Positions 7,494 through 15,771 of a stretch of 64,000 bases of DNA are shown here, piece after piece; position 1 is the first letter of the stretch; every line of letters starts with the position of its first letter. Both the position numbers and the translations under genes were made by a program. The stretch spans positions 62,001 to 126,000 of the forward strand of contig NZ_JAIBKA010000001.1 of assembly GCF_022603395.1 (NCBI RefSeq). The letters run 5' to 3'. The stretch comes from Desulfoferrobacter suflitae (GTDB taxonomy: Bacteria > Desulfobacterota > Syntrophobacteria > Syntrophobacterales > Syntrophobacteraceae). The notes under the pieces are model-generated. The model did not search any database. It was not told the DNA's origin and saw only the letters and a program-made list of their open reading frames with translations.

Positions 7494-9305
7494 TCAGACC
7501 CTCCGCACATGTGAGGCAACATGGACCACGGTGCCATTCGGCTCGCTGTGGCTATGCCACCCGGCGTTGGAAGGAGCGCCATTGGAGGCGATGGCGGCAA
7601 GATCATGCAGGAGCTCGCAGGCACGCTCGCAACATCCATCCGTCGCCAGGCACTCCCAGACGATGGTTTCCCGCATTTCACGATCCTTCTTCCTGGCGAG
7701 GATGGCATTCTGGAGGTTTCGCAAGGTCGCCCTGGAGCCCCCGAGCAGGGACTTCATACCCTCTCTCGGAGAAGACAAAGCAGGCTCAAGGATCCACGCC
7801 GACAGACATTCAACGGCTGCCCGATCTCCATAACGAATGATCTTCCCGGGAGCGGGAGAGCCGGCTACGAGATCGGCGAGATACGAGTCACCTGGGCTGT
7901 CGCCATCAATGACGGGAACGGCGTCTTGCCGAAACCGTGCGATTTCCCTGAAAGTTTCAGCTACCGCGGCATCACTGGTCGGCAGCATCGAGGTCGGCCG
8001 AAGGTCGAAACTCTTCATGGAGTCCCGGTATGACTGGGCAAGCCGCTGCCACAAGGAAAGCCACTCGTAGTCGTACTGCCCCTCGGGCACGAGGACCACG
8101 CATCCCATAATTGCCTCGTAAAAGGCCGCGCGATTCACGAGGTAAAGATTCCGGACGCTGTTTCTGCGGATATTGCTCACTGGCTCGGTTCGTAGTCTAT
8201 CCGCCGTCATCTTCCCGTTGGCATTGGTGACGAAGATAACTTCCTGCGGCTGGTAGCCGGCTGCCACATTTGGCGACTGCGTTGTGACGATCGATTGCAC
8301 GCTGGCGGAACGAATGCGGTGAACGAGACGCTGATGCAAGGATGGGTGCAGGTGGAGCTCAGGCTCCTCTGCCGCCAGGATGAAATTCTGTCCACTTTCC
8401 CGTCTGTGCTCGGCAAAAGCGAGCAACAGGAGAAATGCCTGAAGCGAGACCATTCCGGCACCGTGCTTGGCTACGGGAATCAGAACATCGCCCTGCCCTG
8501 CAACATGTGCCACCAGGCTTTGAAGCACGGCATGGGCATCCAGTGTCGTTGGCCGATAGACCATCTTGCTGGATTGGCCGATGAGGAGAAATGATTGCAG
8601 CTCCCTCGTAGCCGCTTCCAAAATGTCTGAAAGGGGCGAGGATTCCTCGATTTTGGCAACATCGGTCCGCAACTGCTTCTTCAGAACATCGACAGCTCTG
8701 CCCGGAAGTGCATCGTACTCCCGAATGAGCTTAAGGAGTGACGATGACCGAAAGGAGAGGAGCTTGTCCCAGTCGCGATTGCTCGACAAAAGGAAAAGAC
8801 CCACTTGTCGGAGCAATCGCCACGGCACCATCGAGCACCCATCGGTGAATGGGTCACATTCGCCGTGATAGAAATATCGAATTGTTTCAAACTCACAGGC
8901 TTCGTCATCGAAACGGCCGGCCATGGCGACCTGAGCAGCAAGTACCGCTCCTTCCGGAGGGTCAAGCTCCGTTGACAATGTCTTACTCTTCTCATGCCAC
9001 CAAACGGGTTGGGCCGCCTCTTGCCCGATGAACCAATCCGGTACGGCCGTTGGATCATTGGAGCCAAAATCGGTGAGCGTGGCGATGATGAAAAAGCGAC
9101 TATCCGGCCTTGGGGCGCCCTCGAAAAAGTCCCAGTCGCTTATGGGACTGACCATCCTCTCGCGTCCGAACAGAAAAGCGAGGGCTTCAACCACGGTGGT
9201 CTTGCCGGCGTTGTTCGCACCCAAGAGAACGCCATGCCTCGGTAGAACGACGCACCCCTCGCGAATGCCTCTGAAATTCCGAAACTCGACCTGGCAGATG
9301 CGCAT
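7494..9305 (-). CDS. OLD-family (GajA-like) ATPase with TOPRIM nuclease domain
   Basis: This is a 603-residue protein. The ATG at 9305 (MRICQVEFRN...) has AGGAG eight bases upstream and sits 14 bases after the helicase stop. An ABC/SMC-type ATPase is evident: Walker A GANNAGKTT (29-37), Walker B ILAAEEPELHLHP (309-321) and a TTQSP switch (341-345). The C-terminal TOPRIM domain shows VLVPEGQYD (405-412, E408) and VIDGDSPGD (465-473, D467 and D469), the acidic set expected for OLD nucleases. Known: OLD/GajA proteins nick or cut DNA under ATP/NTP control. With the following SF1 helicase this forms a Gabija-like pair, here inserted between the Hma-type helicase and methylase. Confidence 0.85.
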   Translation of the reverse strand: MRICQVEFRNFRGIREGCVVLPRHGVLLGANNAGKTTVVEALAFLFGRERMVSPISDWDFFEGAPRPDSRFFIIATLTDFGSNDPTAVPDWFIGQEAAQPVWWHEKSKTLSTELDPPEGAVLAAQVAMAGRFDDEACEFETIRYFYHGECDPFTDGCSMVPWRLLRQVGLFLLSSNRDWDKLLSFRSSSLLKLIREYDALPGRAVDVLKKQLRTDVAKIEESSPLSDILEAATRELQSFLLIGQSSKMVYRPTTLDAHAVLQSLVAHVAGQGDVLIPVAKHGAGMVSLQAFLLLLAFAEHRRESGQNFILAAEEPELHLHPSLHQRLVHRIRSASVQSIVTTQSPNVAAGYQPQEVIFVTNANGKMTADRLRTEPVSNIRRNSVRNLYLVNRAAFYEAIMGCVVLVPEGQYDYEWLSLWQRLAQSYRDSMKSFDLRPTSMLPTSDAAVAETFREIARFRQDAVPVIDGDSPGDSYLADLVAGSPAPGKIIRYGDRAAVECLSAWILEPALSSPREGMKSLLGGSRATLRNLQNAILARKKDREMRETIVWECLATDGCCERACELLHDLAAIASNGAPSNAGWHSHSEPNGTVVHVASHVRRV

Positions 9306-9319
9306 CGCAAACTCTCCTA

Positions 9320-12300
9320 TTATTCCCGAGTCTTTCCATACGGCGCGTTGTCTTCCCGAACCATCATAGGCTTTGTCATGGCGTTGATCTCGAGCCGGTA
9401 ATGAGCAACCTTGGTCACTTCCCTCCAGGGGAAGCGGGCGGGATCCTTGATCGGCTCCTGGAGGATGGGCTCTGTGGCGCAACCGGTGACCACATACAGC
9501 CAGTAGCAGTCGCGACGGTCCTCCGCGACGCGCCTTTCGTTGGGCGTGAGAAGGATTGTCCCCGTGGCCGCGGCGAGGCCTTTGACCTCAATGAGGCGCA
9601 GCTCGCCGGAGTTGAGGTCCAAGCTGGTGATGTCATAGCCCAGGTTTTTTTCGTGGACGTCGTAGACCTGGAATCCTTGAGACTTCTCGTACTCCATCAC
9701 CACCCGCATGGCAGTAGCCTCGGTCTCCAGGTTCGGTCGCATGTTGCGAACGTCGGGGGCCTCGCGCTCGGGATGAGGAAGCACAAGAACGCTGGCGATA
9801 CGTTCGACGGCCTGCAGGGACAAGGACCGCTGACGCTCAAGCTCCTGTCTTCGTCGTTCGCGGCGCGCGAGCAGCTCGGCATGGCGATTCTCGGCCTGAG
9901 CCATGCGCCCTTCGGCACCCGTCACACCCTTCTCCTTGTCCTCGCTGGCTTTGCCGATTTCCTCATCCGCACGCTGCAGCAATTCGGTAAGTGAGAGCTC
10001 CACGTGCTCGGTGATGCGTTGGACCTCGGACAGCCGCTCCTTGCGTGTCTCCTCGATGAAGGCTTGAAGAACGTTCTTCTGCAGCCACGCGGAGGGCTCA
10101 GGCTCGAAAGCAACCGCAGGCAGCGGTTCAGACAACTGGGCCGGTGAGAAGTTCCCCAGCATGTTCGGTTCGCGCAGACAAGGCTCCTTGCCATCAGAAA
10201 GCTCGATGGCGAAAAGACGCTCGTGAACCACGTGGCCAAGGCCGTCCACCGCGCGGGCGCGATAGAAGTCGACGCGAGACGGCGTCTCGTGTTGAAGGGA
10301 ATGAAAGCAGGCCCCCTTGCCGAGGGCTTCCGCAGCCCTGGCATGGGCGTGCCTCCGAAGAGCTTCGAAGAGCGGATGACCAGGGGTAACCCATTCAAGG
10401 TTATTCCTTTCGGCCGTGTCGCGGTCGGTCGAGCATCGTGAGTACTTCAATGCCAGACCGGGGAGCTTCCAGTCGGCGTCGCGCTCGTACCGCTGAAGAG
10501 CCGGCGGTGTCCGGGCCGGCTCGAAGGTATGGGGGAGATTCTCGATCTTCTTCAGCTTGAATGGAACGTATTCGGCCGCCTCGCGAATGAATCGGGCGAT
10601 GGTTTCGGGCACGACGCGACGCTCCTGAGCTCTTGCGCGACGCTCGATAAGCATCTCAAGGTTGAGCTTCTTGGCAGCCAGGCCCTCAAGAGCGTTCTGG
10701 CAAATGGCACGGAAACGTGATTCATCCACGTTCTCGAGGAGGCGTTCCTCGAGGTCCGCATCGCCGAGCCTGCCCGCGTAGTAGTCCCGGAGGATGCGCT
10801 CCACATGGGCCGCGGGGAGTATCTCTCCCACGACATTGAAGACTGCGTCGTCGTCCAGGGCGTCCCGGATTTCCTGAAGCTTCTCCAGTAATCGTTGGAG
10901 AACCCGGCCCTCGATGGTGTTCGTGGCCACGAAGGTGAAAATGAGACAGTCTTTTCGTTGGCCGTAACGGTGGATGCGGCCCATGCGTTGTTCGAGGCGG
11001 TTCGGATTCCACGGGATGTCGTAATTGAAGAGAACATGGCAAACCTGCAGGTTGATGCCTTCCCCGGCTGCCTCGGTGGCAACGAGAATCTGGATTGCGC
11101 CCTCCCGGAACTGCTGCTCCGAGTACAGGCGTGTACCGGGTTCGTCGCGGGATCCTGGTTTCATTCCGCCGTGGATGTAACCGACCGTGAAGCCCCAGGT
11201 CTTCAGTCTCTCGACGAGGTAATCGAGGGTGTCCTTGAACTCGGTAAAAAGCAGCAACCGCTTGTCCGGGTGATCGAAAAAACCTTCCTGATGAAGCAAC
11301 TCCTTGAGCCTCGATAGTTTGGCCTCCGTATCGGTGTCCTCCACGGCTCTGGCCTGTACTTCAAGCCCGCGAAGCTCCACGATTTCCTCGCGTACCTGAT
11401 CGGCGTTCTCCGCCAGACTGATGGCCTCGAGCATTTCCTCGAGCCTTGCGCGCTCATTCTCCTCCATTTCCTCGATCTCTTCCGGATCGGGAAGGTCGGG
11501 AGGAGCCAGCCGTGCCAAAGCTTGCGCCTTCTTTAAGCCGTCTTCCAGTCTACGAGCCCTGTTTTCCAAACTGCGCCGCATGGCGCAGGTACTGGATGCA
11601 AGGCGTCTCTGGTAAAGGGACATCAGGAAGCCGACGGCGCGCGCACGGGGATCGTCTCCCTGGGCAGCGGCCTTCGCGCTCTGCCGTTTCACGAAACGGG
11701 TGATCTCTCGATAGAGATCGAATTCCGGACCATCGATCTGAAAATCGATGGTGTGCGGAATGCGCTTTGTGAAGATCTTCTCCGCAGCCCACGTGCCGTC
11801 TGGACGACGCTCCGGAAAGTAGACCATAGCCTCCTTGGTGCGGCGCAGATAGAATGGGGCTTGACGCCGCTCCATCGCCTCTCGAATGGACCTAACATCC
11901 GCATAGGCATCCGGATCGAGAAGCTGGAGAAAAAGGGAAAAGTTGGCCGGATCACCCTTATGTGGAGTCGCTGTCATAAGCAGGTAATGGTCCGAAGTGT
12001 CCCGCAGGAGCTCACCGAGAGCATAACGCGCGGTCTTGCGGGCCGGCGGGGACCACGACATGTGGTGGGCTTCGTCCACGATGATGAGGTCCCAATGTAC
12101 CTGCCTCAATCCCGGCAGGATCTCCGTTCGCTTGGCCAGGTCGAGCGAAGTAATCACCTTATTCTGTTCCAGCCACTGATTGACACCGAACTGGTCGCGG
12201 ATGTCTCCGCCTTTTAGAACGAGGAATTTCTCATCGAACTTCTCCTTCAACTCCCGCTGCCATTGAAAAGAAAGGTTGGCCGGGCAGACGACGAGAATCC

Positions 12301-12760
12301 GCTCGGCAAGTCCGCGCAATTGGAGTTCTCGAACGAGAAGCCCTGCCATGATCGTTTTTCCTGCTCCCGCGTCATCAGCGAGCAGAAACCGGACTCGGGC
12401 CAGTTTCAGGAGATAATCGTAGATGGCCTCAAGCTGATGGGGCAACGGATCGACACGGGAAATCGATAGACCGAAATAAGGGTCGAATTCCCAAGCGATG
12501 CCGAGAGAATATGCCTGAAGGCCCAATCGCAGGAGATGGCCATCTCCGTCGTAGGAGAAACTGGAATCCAAGACAGTCAGTGCTTCTAGGTCATCTGCGC
12601 TTAGCGTAACCTTTCGAAAGCGTTCAGACTGGGTACCCACAAGTCCAATGGTCCAAGTACCGTCAGCGGTCGTGCGCACCGTCTCAACACGCATCGGCTC
12701 ATTGAATAGGGGGCCAGCTACGATGCATCCCTCACGTAATGGATCACTTGAGGTCGTCAT
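9320..12760 (-). CDS. SNF2-type SF2 helicase with C-terminal DUF3883 nuclease-like domain
   Basis: This 1,146-residue first gene of the operon starts at ATG (12,760). SF2 motifs: DAGAGKT (130-136), the DEAH box (229-232) with LMTATPHKGD downstream, and the second lobe ending in QRMGRIHRYGQ, typical of SNF2/RapA-like proteins. A long charged coiled-coil stretch rich in Glu, Arg and Lys follows at about 890-970. The C-terminus carries a DUF3883 domain: GYDITSLD with D1043, then ELRLIEVKG with E1058 and K1060, a PD-(D/E)XK-like arrangement. Helicases of this build occur in Hma and DISARM-type defence loci. It probably translocates on duplex DNA. DUF3883 may bind or cut DNA, but catalysis is not demonstrable from sequence. 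Confidence 0.88.
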   Translation of the reverse strand: MTTSSDPLREGCIVAGPLFNEPMRVETVRTTADGTWTIGLVGTQSERFRKVTLSADDLEALTVLDSSFSYDGDGHLLRLGLQAYSLGIAWEFDPYFGLSISRVDPLPHQLEAIYDYLLKLARVRFLLADDAGAGKTIMAGLLVRELQLRGLAERILVVCPANLSFQWQRELKEKFDEKFLVLKGGDIRDQFGVNQWLEQNKVITSLDLAKRTEILPGLRQVHWDLIIVDEAHHMSWSPPARKTARYALGELLRDTSDHYLLMTATPHKGDPANFSLFLQLLDPDAYADVRSIREAMERRQAPFYLRRTKEAMVYFPERRPDGTWAAEKIFTKRIPHTIDFQIDGPEFDLYREITRFVKRQSAKAAAQGDDPRARAVGFLMSLYQRRLASSTCAMRRSLENRARRLEDGLKKAQALARLAPPDLPDPEEIEEMEENERARLEEMLEAISLAENADQVREEIVELRGLEVQARAVEDTDTEAKLSRLKELLHQEGFFDHPDKRLLLFTEFKDTLDYLVERLKTWGFTVGYIHGGMKPGSRDEPGTRLYSEQQFREGAIQILVATEAAGEGINLQVCHVLFNYDIPWNPNRLEQRMGRIHRYGQRKDCLIFTFVATNTIEGRVLQRLLEKLQEIRDALDDDAVFNVVGEILPAAHVERILRDYYAGRLGDADLEERLLENVDESRFRAICQNALEGLAAKKLNLEMLIERRARAQERRVVPETIARFIREAAEYVPFKLKKIENLPHTFEPARTPPALQRYERDADWKLPGLALKYSRCSTDRDTAERNNLEWVTPGHPLFEALRRHAHARAAEALGKGACFHSLQHETPSRVDFYRARAVDGLGHVVHERLFAIELSDGKEPCLREPNMLGNFSPAQLSEPLPAVAFEPEPSAWLQKNVLQAFIEETRKERLSEVQRITEHVELSLTELLQRADEEIGKASEDKEKGVTGAEGRMAQAENRHAELLARRERRRQELERQRSLSLQAVERIASVLVLPHPEREAPDVRNMRPNLETEATAMRVVMEYEKSQGFQVYDVHEKNLGYDITSLDLNSGELRLIEVKGLAAATGTILLTPNERRVAEDRRDCYWLYVVTGCATEPILQEPIKDPARFPWREVTKVAHYRLEINAMTKPMMVREDNAPYGKTRE

Positions 12761-12978
12761 TTATTCCTAAGCCTTCGTGTTGCCTTCAGTACAGCGATCA
12801 TCCATATACGCCAATCCTAATTGGCGCCATTTGCTTGGCTAAATTATGGGCGAAAACGGAAGCTCCACCTCCTTCTAAATGATGTTGAAGCATATACGCT
12901 GTATACGTCTACTCTGTTGCTGTTGACATATACAAAGTTGACGTTGACAGTCTCAAACATCCCGGGAGTTGTGTGGAA
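12761..12978 (-). promoter_or_regulatory. AT-rich promoter/operator region of the defence operon with repeated CATATAC boxes
   Basis: This 218-bp gap lies between the RelA-like gene and the helicase gene, both on the minus strand. The octamer CATATACG occurs at 12803-12810 and again at 12891-12898. The related CATATAC is at 12927-12933, and an inverted GTATACG at 12901-12907 directly abuts the second copy, giving a near-palindrome CATATACGCTGTATACG. Three TTGAC pentamers cluster at 12923-12948. I see no clean -35/-10 pair. The arrangement suggests a dimeric regulator's operator controlling the operon. This is inference from repeats only. Confidence 0.4.
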
Positions 12979-13968
12979 TCAGTCAGACTCATAGCTCTTG
13001 CCAAGATCTGAAAAGACCGATTCCAAGTCCCGTTCCCTGCTTCCAAGCGGCCAATGGCCTTTGGCGAATCTCTCTCGGGTGCCCACGAGATAGTAAACCA
13101 ACAGGATAGTCGCGTGTCGGAACAAATTGTTTCGTTTCATTCGATCCTTTATTCGTTCGACAATGTGTTCCTTTTCGTCAAAGAACTGTTTCAGACGCCC
13201 CATTGTTGCATCATCAATCTGCCGTCTGTATGCGTCCACGATAAGCAAATCAGCCTTGTTGGCTCCAGTAGGCTGAGCGCTCAACACCTGAGCGTATAGT
13301 TCCCTTAGACCCGCTAGGAAGCCGGAGTCCTTGGGACTGACCTGCTTGATTTTCGCTTTCGCCTGAAGAAATAAATCGTCAGCCGTTTCTATCAGTGCCA
13401 TGCTGCGAGCTATGAACCGTTTGACTATTGGGTCGGCGGCCACCTTAGGTTTATAGATGGCATCGTGGGTCAATTCGCTGTAGGCGTGCTGCATGAGTGT
13501 CCGGATTTGAACCTCGCACGGCGTTCCTAGCTCTATCGTGATTCCTTCGTGATCAATGGATTCCGCAGCGCGAACTATGAAGTGCACGGATTGATAATCG
13601 AAATGCTCAGGACGCGAGTTCCTCTCCTCCTCATAATCTCGATCTTTTACTGCCTTCCACCATGGAATGCTCTCAACCAACTCCACCACGGTTTGGATCT
13701 CATCTGTCAAGAGCACGACAAATCGAACACCGACCTTATCCGTCAGGTCGTCGTATGGATTCTCGTAGCCCTTGCGGATAAAAGCCTTCTCAATCGCCGA
13801 TTCCAGTTCCTTCACTCGCGGTCGCACCGGCAGTTTCAGAAACACCTCAAGAGGCTGTTCCACAGCATCGTTCAGTTTGTCGCAAACAGCGCGCGCTACG
13901 AACTCACCCCAGGCCTGGAGCATGGGCTCATCTCTCTTAAATCGTTCGGTGAACACCGACTCGTTCAT
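12979..13968 (-). CDS. Single-domain RelA/SpoT-type alarmone synthetase (toxSAS/SAS-like)
   Basis: This 329-residue protein has a RelA_SpoT synthetase domain. Visible motifs: RPRVKELESAIEK (49-61, the R-x-K...S...K phosphate-binding stretch), DLTDKVGVRF (74-83), DYQSVH (124-129, guanine-stacking Tyr) and EVQIRT (152-157) followed by a His. No HD hydrolase domain or TGS/ACT regulatory domains are present, so it is not housekeeping Rel. A helical extension covers 180-329. The ATG overlaps the stop of the upstream NdpA-like gene by four bases (ATGA), implying coupled translation. Known: stand-alone synthetases make (p)ppGpp or (p)ppApp, or pyrophosphorylate tRNA when they act as toxins. Whether this one is a toxin, a phage-triggered effector or a plain alarmone synthetase cannot be told from sequence. 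Confidence 0.8.
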   Translation of the reverse strand: MNESVFTERFKRDEPMLQAWGEFVARAVCDKLNDAVEQPLEVFLKLPVRPRVKELESAIEKAFIRKGYENPYDDLTDKVGVRFVVLLTDEIQTVVELVESIPWWKAVKDRDYEEERNSRPEHFDYQSVHFIVRAAESIDHEGITIELGTPCEVQIRTLMQHAYSELTHDAIYKPKVAADPIVKRFIARSMALIETADDLFLQAKAKIKQVSPKDSGFLAGLRELYAQVLSAQPTGANKADLLIVDAYRRQIDDATMGRLKQFFDEKEHIVERIKDRMKRNNLFRHATILLVYYLVGTRERFAKGHWPLGSRERDLESVFSDLGKSYESD

Positions 13969-15038
13969 TCTTGTGCCTTTAACGTTCCCTGAACCCTCAG
14001 CAGCGTTGACAGGTCATCCCGGCCCTCGATTCGCACGAGCTCGCTGAAACGGTCCGCCGGGGCGCTAAGCAGGACATCGCTGCTGAATCGCACCTGGCGC
14101 CTCTTCAGCTTTCCTTTCAGGTAAGTGGTATCCTTCGCGAACGCATTCGTGGGCAATCCCTTCTCCCGCATGAACGTAACGTAGTCATCGTACAGATCCT
14201 CATCACCGGAGAGATACGATTGCGCGAACCCCACTACCGATAAGGCCGGGGCTTGATCCACCTTCAAGGTTGTGTATAAGGCGTCAAAGATATCCAGTTT
14301 GGCCTCCGGATCAAGATTTGATCCGGATATGAAGCGACGGGTATGCTCGTAGAAATCCTGGGTCAGCTTCTTACCCGAGGGAGAAAGCTCGAAGCCAAGC
14401 AAAGTCCTGTGAAAATACTGCGCCGCCGGCCGCGTCTCCGTGGCAGTCATCTTGTGATCGTATAGAAAGGCCATGAAGTCTTTCGCGCTGCGTCCGTTGT
14501 TTCCCACCTTTCCGTATCGTGTCTCAAGCAACATTCCTATCTTGTGGAATCTCTGGGCGGGTGTCAGCATCAAACTTGCCAAATATGCGAGCGTCAACTC
14601 CTGTCTCGATTCCCGTAAGTCAAAGCCATCATGCAGCTCCGCTTTCAAGGCCATGATGAAGCGCTGTCTTGTGGGGCCGGTTAAGCCGTTCATCACCGCC
14701 AATGCTCCACCTGGCAAGTCCCTGGTGGCCTGGGCTTCATTCAACTTGTCGGCAATTGTCCTCGATCTTTCAACGAAGGCTTCATCGTCATCATCCAGCA
14801 GTTGGGTGCCGAGATCAAAGAAACTTCTCGCACCAACCTGATCGATACTCATTTCCATACCGTGCGACCCGTGTCCCAACGCCTTCACCACCCTTTCCTC
14901 CAGTGTCATGAGCCCCTCTTCGTGAAGCTCAATCAGGCGATCACCGTATCGAGGCGGCACCGGCGTCTTATCGCGTCGCGGGAACACCTTGTGTAACACG
15001 ACGCGTTGAATCGAGAAACCTTCCAAGAATGTCATCAT
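13965..15038 (-). CDS. NdpA/YejK-like nucleoid-associated protein
   Basis: This is a 357-residue protein. The start is placed at the first ATG of an ATG-ATG pair (15,038) because AAGGAG lies six bases upstream; a TTG at 15,062 is an unlikely alternative. The N-terminus MMTFLEGFSIQRVVLHKVFP and the C-terminal pattern (F-x-M-REKG...FAKDTTYLKGKLK...RFSSDVLLSAPADRF) fit the 37-kDa nucleoid-associated (NdpA, NA37) family as I remember it. There are no enzymatic motifs. It is translationally coupled to the RelA/SpoT protein downstream, so the two probably act together: DNA or nucleoid sensing plus an alarmone effector, or an antitoxin-like partner. The family call is moderate. Confidence 0.6.
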   Translation of the reverse strand: MMTFLEGFSIQRVVLHKVFPRRDKTPVPPRYGDRLIELHEEGLMTLEERVVKALGHGSHGMEMSIDQVGARSFFDLGTQLLDDDDEAFVERSRTIADKLNEAQATRDLPGGALAVMNGLTGPTRQRFIMALKAELHDGFDLRESRQELTLAYLASLMLTPAQRFHKIGMLLETRYGKVGNNGRSAKDFMAFLYDHKMTATETRPAAQYFHRTLLGFELSPSGKKLTQDFYEHTRRFISGSNLDPEAKLDIFDALYTTLKVDQAPALSVVGFAQSYLSGDEDLYDDYVTFMREKGLPTNAFAKDTTYLKGKLKRRQVRFSSDVLLSAPADRFSELVRIEGRDDLSTLLRVQGTLKAQE

Positions 15039-15064
15039 GACCAACTCCTTAGGTAAGTACAATT

Positions 15065-15070
15065 ATTATA
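15065..15070 (-). promoter_or_regulatory. Candidate -10 box for the NdpA-RelA unit
   Basis: On the minus strand TATAAT (perfect consensus) lies 27 bases before the NdpA-like ATG, within the AT-rich run GTATATAATAATTG. No convincing TTGACA-like -35 is found 16-18 bases further up, so the promoter may be activator dependent. Confidence 0.4.
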
Positions 15071-15771
15071 TACGATTTCTTCGGTTTCCATCCCCTCCAA
15101 CTGATTCAGGTGATTAGTTCGATAGAGGATGTATATTGTCTTGGTCGCTCGGTTCCTCCGCCGTCAAATAAAGTAGCCAGTTGTGTAACTCGAATTACTA
15201 CAATAACTGCCTTGATATTGGTGGGACTTTGAAATGCACCTCGGACTTCCTGAAACTGTTCGAGGCTCGAGTGTCAGAAACAGAAAAACTTGTTTAGACT
15301 CGGCTCTATTAGTTTCATCCTGCTGCGATCAGGTTAGCCTAACATATGGGGGAACTCTGCCCAAAACGCTGAAGACCTTCCGGTTATGTGTTTCCCAGTG
15401 CCTGATTTGATTCCAAACATGATTAAAGTCTTTTCTGCTTAACCAGAATGGCTGTTCGTACTGGCATGCATGTAACCAACCCCCCCCGGTTGTAAACCAC
15501 GCAACGCACGGCATTTAAGAAACCCTTACACCTTTTGCTTTTAATCTTCAAGTGTTAGTAAGTAAGATGTAGTAAGCAAAATGTACTTTATTCATCGCGC
15601 CCGTTCTTCCCATGAACCCGGAATTCTGAATTCTCGAAAGGACGTTACTGAACTCGTTCAAACGAATCGAAGAGATACTGCTTAACCGACGAATATGCGG
15701 AAGAAATTGTATCCGAGCTGCTTTATGTGATCAAAGAGAAAGCCAGAATCGTCTGATAGACGGACTGACTC
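15071..15771. other. Gene-poor spacer with a possible decayed gene end
   Basis: No complete gene is evident between the divergent NdpA-like gene and kptA. On the plus strand, 15,652-15,756 holds an in-frame stretch with no usable start. It translates to a protein-like C-terminus containing LTDEYAEEIVSELLYVIKEK and ends in TGA 15 bases before kptA, so it may be the tail of a lost gene. On the minus strand a 61-codon frame (15,329-15,514) is Trp/His rich, with no ribosome-binding site. A C7 run lies near 15,481-15,487. This composition fits a decayed insertion region. Confidence 0.35.

Noticed and set aside
7521-8033. A 170-codon plus-strand frame opposite the OLD-like gene
   Set aside because: Antisense of a gene with intact Walker and TOPRIM motifs; no recognisable domain.
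1-12760. Classification of the operon as DISARM or BREX
   Set aside because: DISARM needs DrmA/DrmB (DUF1998) and BREX needs BrxL or PglZ; none is visible. The helicase resembles DrmD only in its general SNF2 build.
12979-13968. Housekeeping bifunctional Rel/SpoT
   Set aside because: No HD hydrolase, TGS or ACT domains and only 329 residues.
15329-15514. A 61-codon minus-strand frame in the kptA spacer
   Set aside because: No ribosome-binding site and no recognisable sequence; listed only within the gap description.
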